Positions 24,190 to 31,435 of a stretch of DNA of 31,435 nucleotides are shown one piece after another. The translations under genes and the position numbers were made by a program. This DNA is from JBGSYN01 sp041750975 (GTDB taxonomy: Bacteria; Pseudomonadota; Alphaproteobacteria; Geminicoccales; Geminicoccaceae). Where the stretch lies: assembly GCA_041750975.1 (NCBI GenBank), contig JBGSYN010000036.1, forward strand, positions 1 through 31,435, in the 5' to 3' direction. Each line of letters opens with the position of its first letter. The first letter of the stretch is position 1. The notes under the pieces were generated by a model. The model was not told the origin of the DNA and did not search any database. It saw only the letters and a program-made list of their open reading frames with translations.

Positions 24190-25161
24190 TCAGAAGATCT
24201 CGATCAGTCCGGCATCGAACAAATCCTGCCACAGGGCGTCGTCGATCGGGGTCCGCAGTGCCGCCAGGTTCTGCTCGACTTCTTTGGGCGATCTCATGCC
24301 GGTGAGGACGGAGGTCACGCCCGGATGACGCAGCGGATATTGCAGGGCGGCCGCGATCAACGGCACACCATGCCTGGCGGTCAGGGCCTGCAACTGATCG
24401 CGTTTAGCGATCTGAGGCTCGGGGGCAGGCGCGTAATTCCAGGTGCTGCCGCCCGCCAAGAGGCCGGAATTGAAGGGTGCCGCCGCCACGAAGCCAATGC
24501 CCCGCGCCTGGCATTGGGACAAAAGCGGAGCAATCCGCTCCTGCTCGAGCAGCGTGAAGCGGCCGGCCAGCAGGAAGCAGTCCCAAGCCCCGGCGTCGAG
24601 CGCGATCTCGAGCGTCTCGGTGCGATTGGTGCCGATACCGATGGCCGCGACCATCCCCTCGGCCTTGAGTGCTGCAAGCTCCTGGTTGGCGGACGTCAAG
24701 AGCGCCAGCAATTCCTTGGGCTCACTCGTGATCTTGTCCGGATCGTGGGCCAGGAGGATCTCCGCCCGCCGTCCGCCCAGCCGTTCGATGCTGGCATCGA
24801 ACGAGGCACGCAGGCCGGCCGGTGAATAGTCCCGAAACATCACGCGCCGGGCTTGGACGGGCGTCGCCTCGCCGATCTCTTGCGGGGCCTTCGGCGCCAA
24901 CCTGCAGCCCGTCTTCGTCGACAACACCAGCGGCGAGCGCGTCGTCGCCAGCCAGCGCCCAAGGCGATCCTCGGCGACCCCGGAACCATAAAGCGGGGCG
25001 GTGTCGAAATGGGTGATGCCGGCCTCGGCGGCCACCCTCAGCGTCGCCTGGGCCAGCGCTTCGTCGGCACCCGGCATGCCGCCAAGGGGTGCCGAACCGA
25101 AACCCAGCACACTCAAACTCAGACCTGTGGCACCTAGTGATCGGTGGGCAAGCATATTCAT
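24190..25161 (-). CDS. Aldo/keto reductase (aldose 1-dehydrogenase type)
   Basis: This 323-residue NAD(P)-dependent enzyme has the AKR tetrad Asp53 and Tyr58 (FDTAPLYGSG), Lys83 (LSTKTG) and His139 (LLAHDPD). Its N-terminus, GATGLSLSVLGFGSAPLGG, is typical of the subgroup that includes L-fucose and D-threo-aldose 1-dehydrogenases, which oxidise sugars to lactones. The start at 25161 follows AAGGGG by nine bases. It is convergent with the dehydratase gene (21-base gap) and divergent from the transporter operon. An aldose dehydrogenase next to a sugar-acid dehydratase fits a non-phosphorylating sugar pathway. The lactonase and aldolase are not in the window. Confidence 0.87.
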   Translation of the reverse strand: MNMLAHRSLGATGLSLSVLGFGSAPLGGMPGADEALAQATLRVAAEAGITHFDTAPLYGSGVAEDRLGRWLATTRSPLVLSTKTGCRLAPKAPQEIGEATPVQARRVMFRDYSPAGLRASFDASIERLGGRRAEILLAHDPDKITSEPKELLALLTSANQELAALKAEGMVAAIGIGTNRTETLEIALDAGAWDCFLLAGRFTLLEQERIAPLLSQCQARGIGFVAAAPFNSGLLAGGSTWNYAPAPEPQIAKRDQLQALTARHGVPLIAAALQYPLRHPGVTSVLTGMRSPKEVEQNLAALRTPIDDALWQDLFDAGLIEIF

Positions 25162-25268
25162 CCAGCATGTCCCCTTGTTGCAAGATTGATAATTGACAAC
25201 AGCGCTCTAATCTATCAACAACGTTCTTTAATCAATCAAGTTAAGTCGGAACACGCGGGAGGTTCTCC
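25162..25268. promoter_or_regulatory. Divergent promoter region of the sugar transporter operon and the aldo/keto reductase
   Basis: This 107-base A/T-rich region contains TTGATA (25186-25191) and TATCAA (25213-25218), an inverted pair. On the plus strand TTGATA with TAATCT (25208-25213) at 16 bases could be a sigma-70 promoter; a perfect -35 hexamer, TTGACA (25193-25198), lacks a matching -10. ATCTAT at 25210-25215 repeats the half-site of the dyad at 22914-22929, so the same GntR protein may act here. GGGAGG at 25257-25262 is the ribosome site of the first binding-protein gene. Confidence 0.4.
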
Positions 25269-26567
25269 ATGGCTGAGAAAACCATGCCAAAGCTGCTGAT
25301 CGATCGGGCTCTATCCCTGGCCGGCTTCATGGCGACGGCCGCTCTGGTTATCGCCGCCTCCTCGCCGACCAGCGCCGCCGACGTCGTGCTCAAGGTCTGG
25401 GACTTCAAATCGGCCGACCCCGTCGTGCGCCCCTACATCGATCACGTCGTCGAGGGCTTTGAGGCGCAGCATCCGGGCGTCACGGTCGAGCATGTCATGC
25501 AGCCTCACGATCAGTACTATTCGATCCTCGGCACGGCGATCGGTGCGAAATCCGGTCCCGATATCGTCCTCATTCATGGCGGTACCAACGGCAAGGAACG
25601 CGCCGACGCCTTCGTCCCGCTCGACGACAAGATCGACGAACTCCAGGCCGCGCTGGTCGGCTGGGACGCCTTTATGGTCGAAGGCAAGACCTTCGCCGTC
25701 CCCATCACCCTGCAGGGCTTCGCCCTCTATTACAACAAAGCGCTTTATCTTGAGGCCGGCCTCGATCCTGACGATCCGCCGCAGACCTGGGCGGAGCTGG
25801 TCGACGTCTGCGATGCCGTGATGAGCGAGACTTCGGCGAATTGCTTTACCATGGGCGACAAGGAGGGCTTCGGCGTCACCTGGTTGCTCAATGTGCTGGG
25901 CGCCGATCTCTTCAGCCCCGAGGAGCTGGCCCAATTCGAACTGGGGGAGCTGCCTTGGACCGACCCACGCCTCGTTGAAATATTCGAACGGGTCGAAGAC
26001 GCCAATGAGCGCGGCTGGTTCGGCAAGGGATCGAACTCGACCGCGATGTTCCCGGATTCCTTCGAGGTCTTCATGCGCGGCGATGCGGCCAATGTCCTCG
26101 GTCTGGTCTCCGACACCGCCAACTGGGCCCAGTTTGAGGACTTCCTCGGCCAGAATCAGGTCGGCACAGCCATGTTCGTCTCACTCAAGGATTCCCCGGC
26201 CCAGGCCACCATGCAGCGCTTTCCGGTCCAAGGCGGCATCGGTTTTGCGATGACGAACTGGAGCCAGAACCAGGATCTCGCCCTCGATTATGTCCGATTC
26301 CTGTCGCAACCGGAGAATCTTCGCATCTTCTTCGAGAGTGCGGGCGCCATCGTCTCGGACAAGAATTTCGATCAAAGCGAGGTGGAGTCACCGGGAGCAC
26401 AGAAGATTTTCGAGTGGATCGGCTGTTGCGGCACGCTGCCGATGAGCGCGCTCACCACCGTCGATGGCTACGCGGAACTCAAGCGCCAGGGCCAATTGCT
26501 CTTGAACGGGGAAACCACCCCCACCGCAATGGTCGAGGCTTTGCAGGTGACGGCCGCCCAAAACTAA
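25269..26567 (+). CDS. Sugar ABC transporter substrate-binding protein, copy 1
   Basis: This 432-residue periplasmic protein of the CUT1 (MalE-like) family has a signal peptide (about 1-37, ending TSAAD). The mature part starts VVLKVWDFKSADPVVRPYID, and the family elements GPDIVLIHGG, PITLQGFALYYNKALY and FEVFMRGDAANVLGLVSDTANW follow. WIGCCG near the C-terminus gives a vicinal Cys pair shared with the next two genes. The start follows GGGAGG by six bases. It is the most divergent of three tandem binding-protein genes that precede two permease genes. Confidence 0.92.
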   Translation: MAEKTMPKLLIDRALSLAGFMATAALVIAASSPTSAADVVLKVWDFKSADPVVRPYIDHVVEGFEAQHPGVTVEHVMQPHDQYYSILGTAIGAKSGPDIVLIHGGTNGKERADAFVPLDDKIDELQAALVGWDAFMVEGKTFAVPITLQGFALYYNKALYLEAGLDPDDPPQTWAELVDVCDAVMSETSANCFTMGDKEGFGVTWLLNVLGADLFSPEELAQFELGELPWTDPRLVEIFERVEDANERGWFGKGSNSTAMFPDSFEVFMRGDAANVLGLVSDTANWAQFEDFLGQNQVGTAMFVSLKDSPAQATMQRFPVQGGIGFAMTNWSQNQDLALDYVRFLSQPENLRIFFESAGAIVSDKNFDQSEVESPGAQKIFEWIGCCGTLPMSALTTVDGYAELKRQGQLLLNGETTPTAMVEALQVTAAQN

Positions 26568-26611
26568 CCGACGCTGTTCCATTCAACAGGCAAGCTCAGG
26601 GAAACACAGGC

Positions 26612-27880
26612 ATGAAACTCAACCTATCGCTGGCCCTTTTGGGAATGACGGCACTGGCCACGGCGGCGCAAGCCCAGACGATCACTGTCTGGGATTTCAA
26701 ATCGGGCGATCCGGTGGTCCGGACCTACCTCGATTCGGTTGAGACCGCCTTTGAAGCGGCCCATCCGGGTGTCGACATCAAGCATGTGCCGCAACCACAC
26801 GATCAATATTATAACGTCCTCAGCACGGCGATCAGCGCCGACAGCGGACCGGATATCGCCATTCTGCATGGCGGCACCCCGACGCGATCGCGGTCTAATG
26901 CCTTCATTCCTCTGAACGAAGAGGTCGAAGATATCGTGGACAAGCTTGCCGGCTGGGATGCGTTCAGTGCCGATGACGGCACCATCGTCGCCGTCCCCCT
27001 GACGCTCCAGGGCTATGCCATCTATTACAACAAGGAACTCTACAAGGAGGCGGGGCTCGATCCCGAGAACCCGCCCCAGACCTGGGAAGAACTCGAGACC
27101 GTTTGCGCTGCCATCCTCGAGCGGACCGACGCCGATTGCTTCGTGGTCGGCAACAAATCATCGACCCAGATCGGCACCTATGTCGCCGGTTTCGCCGTCG
27201 GTTTCTGGACCGAAGAGGACCGTCGGCGTTTCATCGCCGGCGAGATGGATTGGACCGAGCCGCAGCTGACCCGATTGATCGAACTTTGGGAGCATTTTGC
27301 GCGCGAGGGCTGGTTCAAGAAGGGTGCCAATTCCCTCGAGACGTACACCGATGCGGTCAACGAGTTCATGCGCGGCACCGCGGCCCATGATTTCGGCCTG
27401 ATCTCCGATACCGCAAATTGGCGCCAGTTCGAGGATTTCATGGGGCCGGAAAATGTCGGCGTGATGCTGCCGGTGGCGATCGGCGTCGACCCCGAGACGC
27501 AAACCGACCGTCTTCCGGCTGGCGGCGGCATCGGCTATGCCGTGACCCGCTGGACCCCGCACCAAGAACTCGCCGCGGCGTATCTCCACGAGCTGGTCAA
27601 GCCCGAGCATATGAAGGTGTTTTTCGAAACCGCCGGGGCCATCGTCAGCAACAAGAATGTCGATGTCGCGGCCACCAACTCGCCCGGTGCGAAGAAAATC
27701 CTGGCCTGGCTCGATTGCTGCCTCGAGGAGCAGCATCCGAGCGCCTTCATGAACGCGGAGGAGCAAGGGGAGATGCGGCGTCAAGGTCACCTGCTGATAA
27801 GTGGCGATGTTACCTCCGAGGAGGCTGTTGCGTCGATCCAAAGCGTCAGGGAAACTGCCCAGTCGCAAACGAATCAATAG
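26612..27880 (+). CDS. Sugar ABC transporter substrate-binding protein, copy 2
   Basis: This 422-residue periplasmic CUT1 binding protein has a signal peptide of about 21 residues (MKLNLSLALLGMTALATAA, cleavage near AQA). The mature protein starts ITVWDFKSGDPVVRTYLD and contains GPDIAILHGG, VPLTLQGYAIYYNKELY, FMRGTAAHDFGLISDTANW and the Cys pair WLDCCLEE. The frame is open upstream to 26414, inside copy 1, but the ATG at 26612 gives a proper signal peptide. It lies 44 bases after copy 1. It is a close paralogue of copy 3 over the whole length and is the intact member of that pair. Confidence 0.92.
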   Translation: MKLNLSLALLGMTALATAAQAQTITVWDFKSGDPVVRTYLDSVETAFEAAHPGVDIKHVPQPHDQYYNVLSTAISADSGPDIAILHGGTPTRSRSNAFIPLNEEVEDIVDKLAGWDAFSADDGTIVAVPLTLQGYAIYYNKELYKEAGLDPENPPQTWEELETVCAAILERTDADCFVVGNKSSTQIGTYVAGFAVGFWTEEDRRRFIAGEMDWTEPQLTRLIELWEHFAREGWFKKGANSLETYTDAVNEFMRGTAAHDFGLISDTANWRQFEDFMGPENVGVMLPVAIGVDPETQTDRLPAGGGIGYAVTRWTPHQELAAAYLHELVKPEHMKVFFETAGAIVSNKNVDVAATNSPGAKKILAWLDCCLEEQHPSAFMNAEEQGEMRRQGHLLISGDVTSEEAVASIQSVRETAQSQTNQ

Positions 27881-28008
27881 AACCAGGGACGAAGGTCGGT
27901 TTCTGGCCCACGGCATTCCCCCAAATTGTCAGGACTTTCTTGGCCAGGGACGCCTCGAACTAGCCGCCTTTATTCAAAGTCACCAACGAATGTCAGGGAT
28001 ATATAAAG
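27881..28008 (+). other. Spacer between binding-protein copies 2 and 3
   Basis: These 128 bases hold no gene. CTGGCC (27903-27908) and GGCCAG (27942-27947) could pair over a 33-base loop. CAGGGATATATAAAG precedes the ATG of copy 3 and offers only a weak ribosome binding site, so copy 3 may be poorly translated even without the frameshift. Confidence 0.3.
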
Positions 28009-29276
28009 ATGAAGCGCAACCTGTTGCTCGCATTGGTAGGAATGACCGGCTTCGCGACTGCCGCCCACTCCCTGACGATCACCGTTTGGGATTTCAAATC
28101 GGGCGATCCTGTGGTTCGGGCCTACATCGACGAGGTCGAGAAGGCCTTCGAGGCGGCCCATCCGGGTGTCGATATCAAGCATGTGTTCCAGCCCCACGAT
28201 CCCTATTACAACATCCTCGGGACGGCGATCAGCGCCGAGACCGGCCCTGATATCGCGATGTTGCATGGCGGCACCCAGACACGGGCCCGAGCCAACGCCT
28301 TTGTCCCGCTGAACGATAAAGTCGGCGACATTCAGAGCGAGATCGCCGGCTGGGACGCATTCACTGCCGAGGACGGCACCATTGTCGCCGTCCCCTGACC
28401 CTCCAGGGCTTCGTCATCTACTACAATAAAGAGCTCTACCAAGCGGCCGGTCTCGATCCCGAAGACCCACCCCAGACTTGGGAGGAACTCGAGCAAACCT
28501 GCGTTGCAATAATCGAGCACACCGACGCCGACTGCTTCGTCGTCGGCAATAAGGGCTCGGGCATGATTGAAACCTATGTTGCCGGCTTCGCCGTCGGATT
28601 CTGGACCGAGCAAGACCGGGAGCGCTTTATTGTCGGAGAGATGGACTGGACCGAGCCCCAACTGGCGAAGCCGATCGAACTTTGGGAGCGCTTCGCGCGC
28701 GAGGACTGGTTCAAGAAGGGTGCGAATTCCCTAGAGACTTATACCGACGCCGTGAACGAGTTCATGCGCGGCACAGCCGCCCATAATTTCGCGCTGATTT
28801 CCGATGCCGCCAATTGGCGCCAGTTCGAGGATTTCATGGGGCCCGAGAATGTCGGCGTGATGTTGCCGGTCGCGGTCGGCGTCGATCCTGACGAGCAGAC
28901 CGGTCGTCTACCGGCGGGCGGGGGCATCGGCTATGCCGTGACCCGCTGGAGCCCCTATCAGGATCTGGCAGTCGAGTATTTGCACGAACTCGTCAAGGCC
29001 GAGCATATGCAAGTGTTCTTCGAGACTGCGGGGGCCATTGTCAGCAACAAGAATGTCGACGTCGCGGCCACCAACTCGCCGGGTGCTAGCAAAATCCTCG
29101 GCTGGCTCGACTGCTGTCTCGAGGAGCACCATCCGATCGCTTTCCTGAACGCCGAGGAGCAGCAGGAGTTGCGGCGTCAGGGATCGCTGATCATCAGTGA
29201 CGATGCCACCGCCGAGGAAGCCGTCGCCGCCATTCAGAGCGTCAAGGAAACGGCTCAAGAGCAGGCGAAACAGTAG
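28009..29276 (+). pseudogene. Sugar ABC transporter substrate-binding protein, copy 3, one-base frameshift
   Basis: The first 129 codons (MKRNLLLALVGMTGFATAA to EDGTIVAVP) end at a TGA at 28396-28398. The rest of the protein continues in another frame from LTLQGFVIYYNKELY to the stop at 29276. At the junction copy 2 has five C residues (GTCCCCCTGAC) and this copy has four (28392-28395). Restoring one C gives 1269 bases, exactly the length of copy 2, with 422 matching residues. The rest of the frame is intact, so the lesion is recent or a homopolymer sequencing error. If real, only a short secreted fragment is made, because the next ATG in the second frame (28563) lacks a signal peptide. Confidence 0.85.
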
Positions 29277-29317
29277 CGGCTAGGGACTCTCTGAGCCGTG
29301 CCGAAGACGATGATGGG

Positions 29318-30256
29318 ATGGAGCAGAACTTGATGCGGGCAGCAACGCAATACGCTCCAGTTAGCCGCGGCTGGCATTGGCCGCGTCCGGGCTTCCGCGA
29401 GCCCGAGCGCTATCTGGGCTATCTGTTCGTGCTGCCGGCGCTGGCCCTGATCATCCTGATGCGGATCATGCCGCTGGCTCAGGGAGCACGGATCTCCCTC
29501 ACGAACTGGGACGGCATCGACGAGCCAATCTATATCGGGCTGCAGAACTACCAGAACCTGATGCACGACCCGGTGTTTCGTGACACCGCCATCAACACCT
29601 TCGTGCTTCTCGCAACCCTTCCGATCTGGGTGCTTTTTCCCTTGCTGCTGGCGATCTTCATCCATCTCAAGGTTCCGGGCGCCGGCTTCTTCCGCGTCGC
29701 CTATTTCTTCCCGGTGGTGCTGTCCTCGGTGATCATCGGCGCCATCTTCAATATCTTCCTGCGCTATGACGGCAATTTCAACGAGATGTTGAGCGTCTTC
29801 GGGATCGAGGCGGTCGACTGGCTCGGTGACGGCAGCACCGCTTTGGCCACCGTCATTGTCGTCCAGATCTGGTCGAGCTTCGGCATGGGGGTGCTGATCT
29901 TCCTTTCGGGCCTTGCGACGGTGCCGCAGGATCTGATCGACGCCGCCAAGGTCGCCGGTGCCAATCTCGCACAGGTGGTCTGGTATGTGGTGATCCCGGC
30001 GATGATGCCGATCATCGAGTTCGTTGCCGTCGTCACCACGCTCGGCATGCTGACCTCGATGTTCGGCCTGATTTACGTGATGACCGGCGGCGGCCCGGGT
30101 ACCGCCACCTATCTGCCTGAATTCCTGATCTGGCTGCAACAGGGCGAGTTGAACAAGCCTGGCTACGCCGCAGCGACGAGCATGATCGTCTTCTGCTTCG
30201 TCGGCTTGCTCGCCTACATCCAGGTCCGTTTCATGACGCGCAAGGTCGATCTTTGA
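29318..30256 (+). CDS. Sugar ABC transporter permease, MalF-like
   Basis: This 312-residue inner-membrane protein has six predicted membrane segments, the first at about 34-52 (YLFVLPALALIILMRIMPL). The EAA loop that contacts the ATPase is DLIDAAKVAGANLAQVVWYVVIP (about 205-227). MTGGGPGTAT near residue 250 is typical of CUT1 permeases. An ATG at 29333 is an alternative start. It follows the third binding-protein gene by 41 bases and overlaps the next permease by one base (TGATG), so the two permeases are coupled and form the heterodimeric channel. Confidence 0.93.
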   Translation: MEQNLMRAATQYAPVSRGWHWPRPGFREPERYLGYLFVLPALALIILMRIMPLAQGARISLTNWDGIDEPIYIGLQNYQNLMHDPVFRDTAINTFVLLATLPIWVLFPLLLAIFIHLKVPGAGFFRVAYFFPVVLSSVIIGAIFNIFLRYDGNFNEMLSVFGIEAVDWLGDGSTALATVIVVQIWSSFGMGVLIFLSGLATVPQDLIDAAKVAGANLAQVVWYVVIPAMMPIIEFVAVVTTLGMLTSMFGLIYVMTGGGPGTATYLPEFLIWLQQGELNKPGYAAATSMIVFCFVGLLAYIQVRFMTRKVDL

Positions 30257-31104
30257 TGGGGCCGGGTTTTCTCGCGCGCGAGATGCGCTCCGACCGGCTC
30301 TTGCTTTGGGCCATCGCCCTGCCGATGGCGTTCCTGGCGCTCTCGACGATTTATCCATTCGTCTTCGCGGTCAACATCTCCTTGAAGACGAGCCGCGATT
30401 TCATCATGAGCCGCTTCGCCATGACCTGGGATCCCTCGTTCGAGAACTATGTCGAGGCCTGGATCTATTCGCGCATCAGCGATTACTTTATGAATTCGGT
30501 GGTGGTGACCATCGGTGCGGTGTTTGTGCTGTTGTTTGTCAGCTCGATTACCGGCTACGCCCTGTCGCACCTCCGCTTTCGCTTCCGCTCGACCCTTTTC
30601 GTCATCATCCTCGCGGGCATGATGATCCCGATCCAGGTCATCATGGTGCCTTTCTATCAGCTCGTGATCGATACCGGCCTCTTGAACACCCGGATCGGCC
30701 TGATCCTCTCCTACACCGCCTTCTTTCTACCGTTCAGCGTCTATCTGATGACCGCCTTTTACGCCGCCATCCCGCGCGAGCTGATCGAGGCTGCCAAAAT
30801 AGACGGCGCCAGCCTCTGGCAGGTCTATCTCTGGGTGATGCTGCCGATGGGCCGGCCGGCGCTTTTGACGCTCGGCATTCTCAACACTCTCAATTGCTGG
30901 AACGACGTCCTCATCTCGCTTCTGTTGCTGCAGGAGGAGCGCACGCTGATGGTCGGTATCGCCGCACTCCGCGGCGAATATACGAGCGATATCCCGCTCA
31001 TCGCCGCCGCCGTCGTCCTCGGCGCCATCCCCGTCATCCTGGTCTACCTAATATTCCAGCGCCGCATCGTCAGCGGCATCACGGTGGGCGCCGTCAAGGG
31101 GTAG
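30256..31104 (+). CDS. Sugar ABC transporter permease, MalG-like
   Basis: This 282-residue inner-membrane protein has six predicted membrane segments. The EAA loop is RELIEAAKIDGASLWQVYLW (about 174-193). PIQVIMVPFYQLVIDTGLLNT and the C-terminal QRRIVSGITVGAVKG are typical of CUT1 MalG-type permeases. The ATG at 30256 shares its A with the upstream stop codon; a TTG one codon earlier is less likely. No ATP-binding-protein gene follows, and the stop codon at 31102-31104 is followed directly by a different, truncated frame. The transporter must therefore use an ATPase encoded elsewhere, or its gene was lost in a rearrangement here. Confidence 0.93.
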   Translation: MGPGFLAREMRSDRLLLWAIALPMAFLALSTIYPFVFAVNISLKTSRDFIMSRFAMTWDPSFENYVEAWIYSRISDYFMNSVVVTIGAVFVLLFVSSITGYALSHLRFRFRSTLFVIILAGMMIPIQVIMVPFYQLVIDTGLLNTRIGLILSYTAFFLPFSVYLMTAFYAAIPRELIEAAKIDGASLWQVYLWVMLPMGRPALLTLGILNTLNCWNDVLISLLLLQEERTLMVGIAALRGEYTSDIPLIAAAVVLGAIPVILVYLIFQRRIVSGITVGAVKG

Positions 31105-31435
31105 GGTCCCACCTTCGCCATCGGATTTGCGGCCGTGCTGGGTTTCACCTTGCTGACCAGGTTGGATGCGATCTTGCTCGACGGCGTCTTTTCCTTGATC
31201 GCCTGGCTGATGGCGCTCTTGACGGCCAAGGTCGCGACGCTGCTGCGGCGCCCGCCCAATGCACGCTTTCCGCTCGGCTGCGACGCACTGGCGCCGTTGA
31301 TCAACATTATCAAGGGCCTCATCGCTCTTGCCGTATGCGCCTTTGCGCTGGTCGAGGCGATCGGTTCGCTGCTGTCGGGCGGGCGTCGGGTCGAGATCGA
31401 GCTGGCACTCGTGGACGGCAATCCTGATGACCGCA
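31105..31435 (+). pseudogene. Cation diffusion facilitator-like frame, apparently 5'-truncated, runs off the window
   Basis: Directly after the permease stop codon and in the same frame, the sequence reads GPTFAIGFAAVLGFTLL and continues with LDAILLDGVFSLIAWLMALL, LRRPPNARFPLG and INIIKGLIALAVCAFALVEA. This looks like the first membrane segments of a CDF-type cation transporter. The usual N-terminal tail and the start of the first membrane segment are missing. The only early start-like codon is GTG at 31135, without a ribosome site and inside the membrane segment. It is either a remnant joined to the operon by a deletion or a gene with an unusual start. The 3' end is outside the window, so integrity downstream is unknown. 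Confidence 0.55.

Larger units (their letters stand above)
26612..29276 (+). repeat. Tandem duplication of a binding-protein gene (copies 2 and 3)
   Basis: The segments 26612-27880 and 28009-29276 are closely related at DNA and protein level from signal peptide to stop. Long blocks such as FMRGTAAH, FEDFMGPENVGVMLPVA, AGAIVSNKNVDVAATNSPGA and WLDCCLEE are identical. The spacer of 128 bases between them is not obviously duplicated. Copy 1 (25269-26567) is an older relative, giving three genes in a row. Confidence 0.85.

Noticed and set aside
28385..28400. Programmed ribosomal frameshift in binding-protein copy 3
   Set aside because: There is no heptameric slippery site or internal Shine-Dalgarno, the paralogue has the normal C-run, and a binding protein gains nothing from a truncated product.
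29255..30358. A 367-codon minus-strand frame opposite the MalF-like permease
   Set aside because: It is a shadow of a clear permease gene; the translation is a low-complexity Asp/His/Glu-rich string.
30306..31427. A 373-codon frame overlapping the MalG-like permease and the CDF-like frame
   Set aside because: It is extremely rich in Arg, His and Pro, lies in another frame of two recognisable membrane proteins, and is a composition artefact.
1..31435. CRISPR arrays, IS elements, integrases, rRNA genes or an origin
   Set aside because: I looked for regularly spaced repeats, transposase or integrase motifs and RNA gene signatures, and found none that could be supported.

Overview
The window looks like a chromosomal segment of an alphaproteobacterium. 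It is GC-rich (38 of 60 bases in a hand count at 23341-23400), genes are tightly packed, ATGA/TGATG stop-start overlaps are frequent, and the gene families (a Soe-type sulfite dehydrogenase, DUF3604, HxlR and FCD-type GntR regulators, a sugar ABC transporter) are common in that class. The assignment rests on style and gene families, not on a marker gene. I see no rRNA, tRNA, CRISPR array or insertion-sequence transposase.

Layout. (1) 1-1944: the 3' part of an unidentified, possibly TIM-barrel protein, facing a conserved hypothetical gene. (2) 1945-5275: an AT-richer, gene-poor block (28 of 60 GC in a hand count at 4261-4320). It holds one large minus-strand gene encoding a signal peptide or first membrane segment, a peptidoglycan-binding domain, a second membrane segment and a PIF1-type helicase. 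The gene is interrupted by an in-frame amber codon just after the Walker A and Ia motifs. (3) 5276-9339: a likely quinone/electrophile-resistance module of pirin, ring-cleaving dioxygenase and carboxylesterase, divergent from a small HxlR regulator with an N-terminal cysteine; then a DUF5996 gene. (4) 9496-13141: a PCMT-like methyltransferase, an acyl-CoA-dehydrogenase-like flavoprotein divergent from a second HxlR regulator, and a HAD hydrolase coupled to that regulator.

(5) 13133-22864: a long minus-strand gene train of GntR regulator, soeA, soeB, soeC, a DUF3604 PHP-like protein, arginase and ornithine cyclodeaminase. The spacing from soeA to the last gene suggests one operon. It would join cytoplasmic sulfite oxidation to conversion of arginine into proline. 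(6) 22999-31104: an enolase-superfamily sugar-acid dehydratase, an aldo/keto reductase, and a CUT1-type sugar ABC transporter with three tandem substrate-binding-protein genes and two permeases. The third binding-protein gene is a recent copy of the second and carries a one-base deletion. No ATPase gene is visible. The window closes with the start of a cation-efflux (CDF) reading frame that lacks a normal N-terminus and lies directly behind the permease stop codon.

The points most worth following are the membrane-anchored peptidoglycan-binding/PIF1 architecture with its single amber codon, the sulfite/arginine operon, and the binding-protein triplication with a fresh frameshift.
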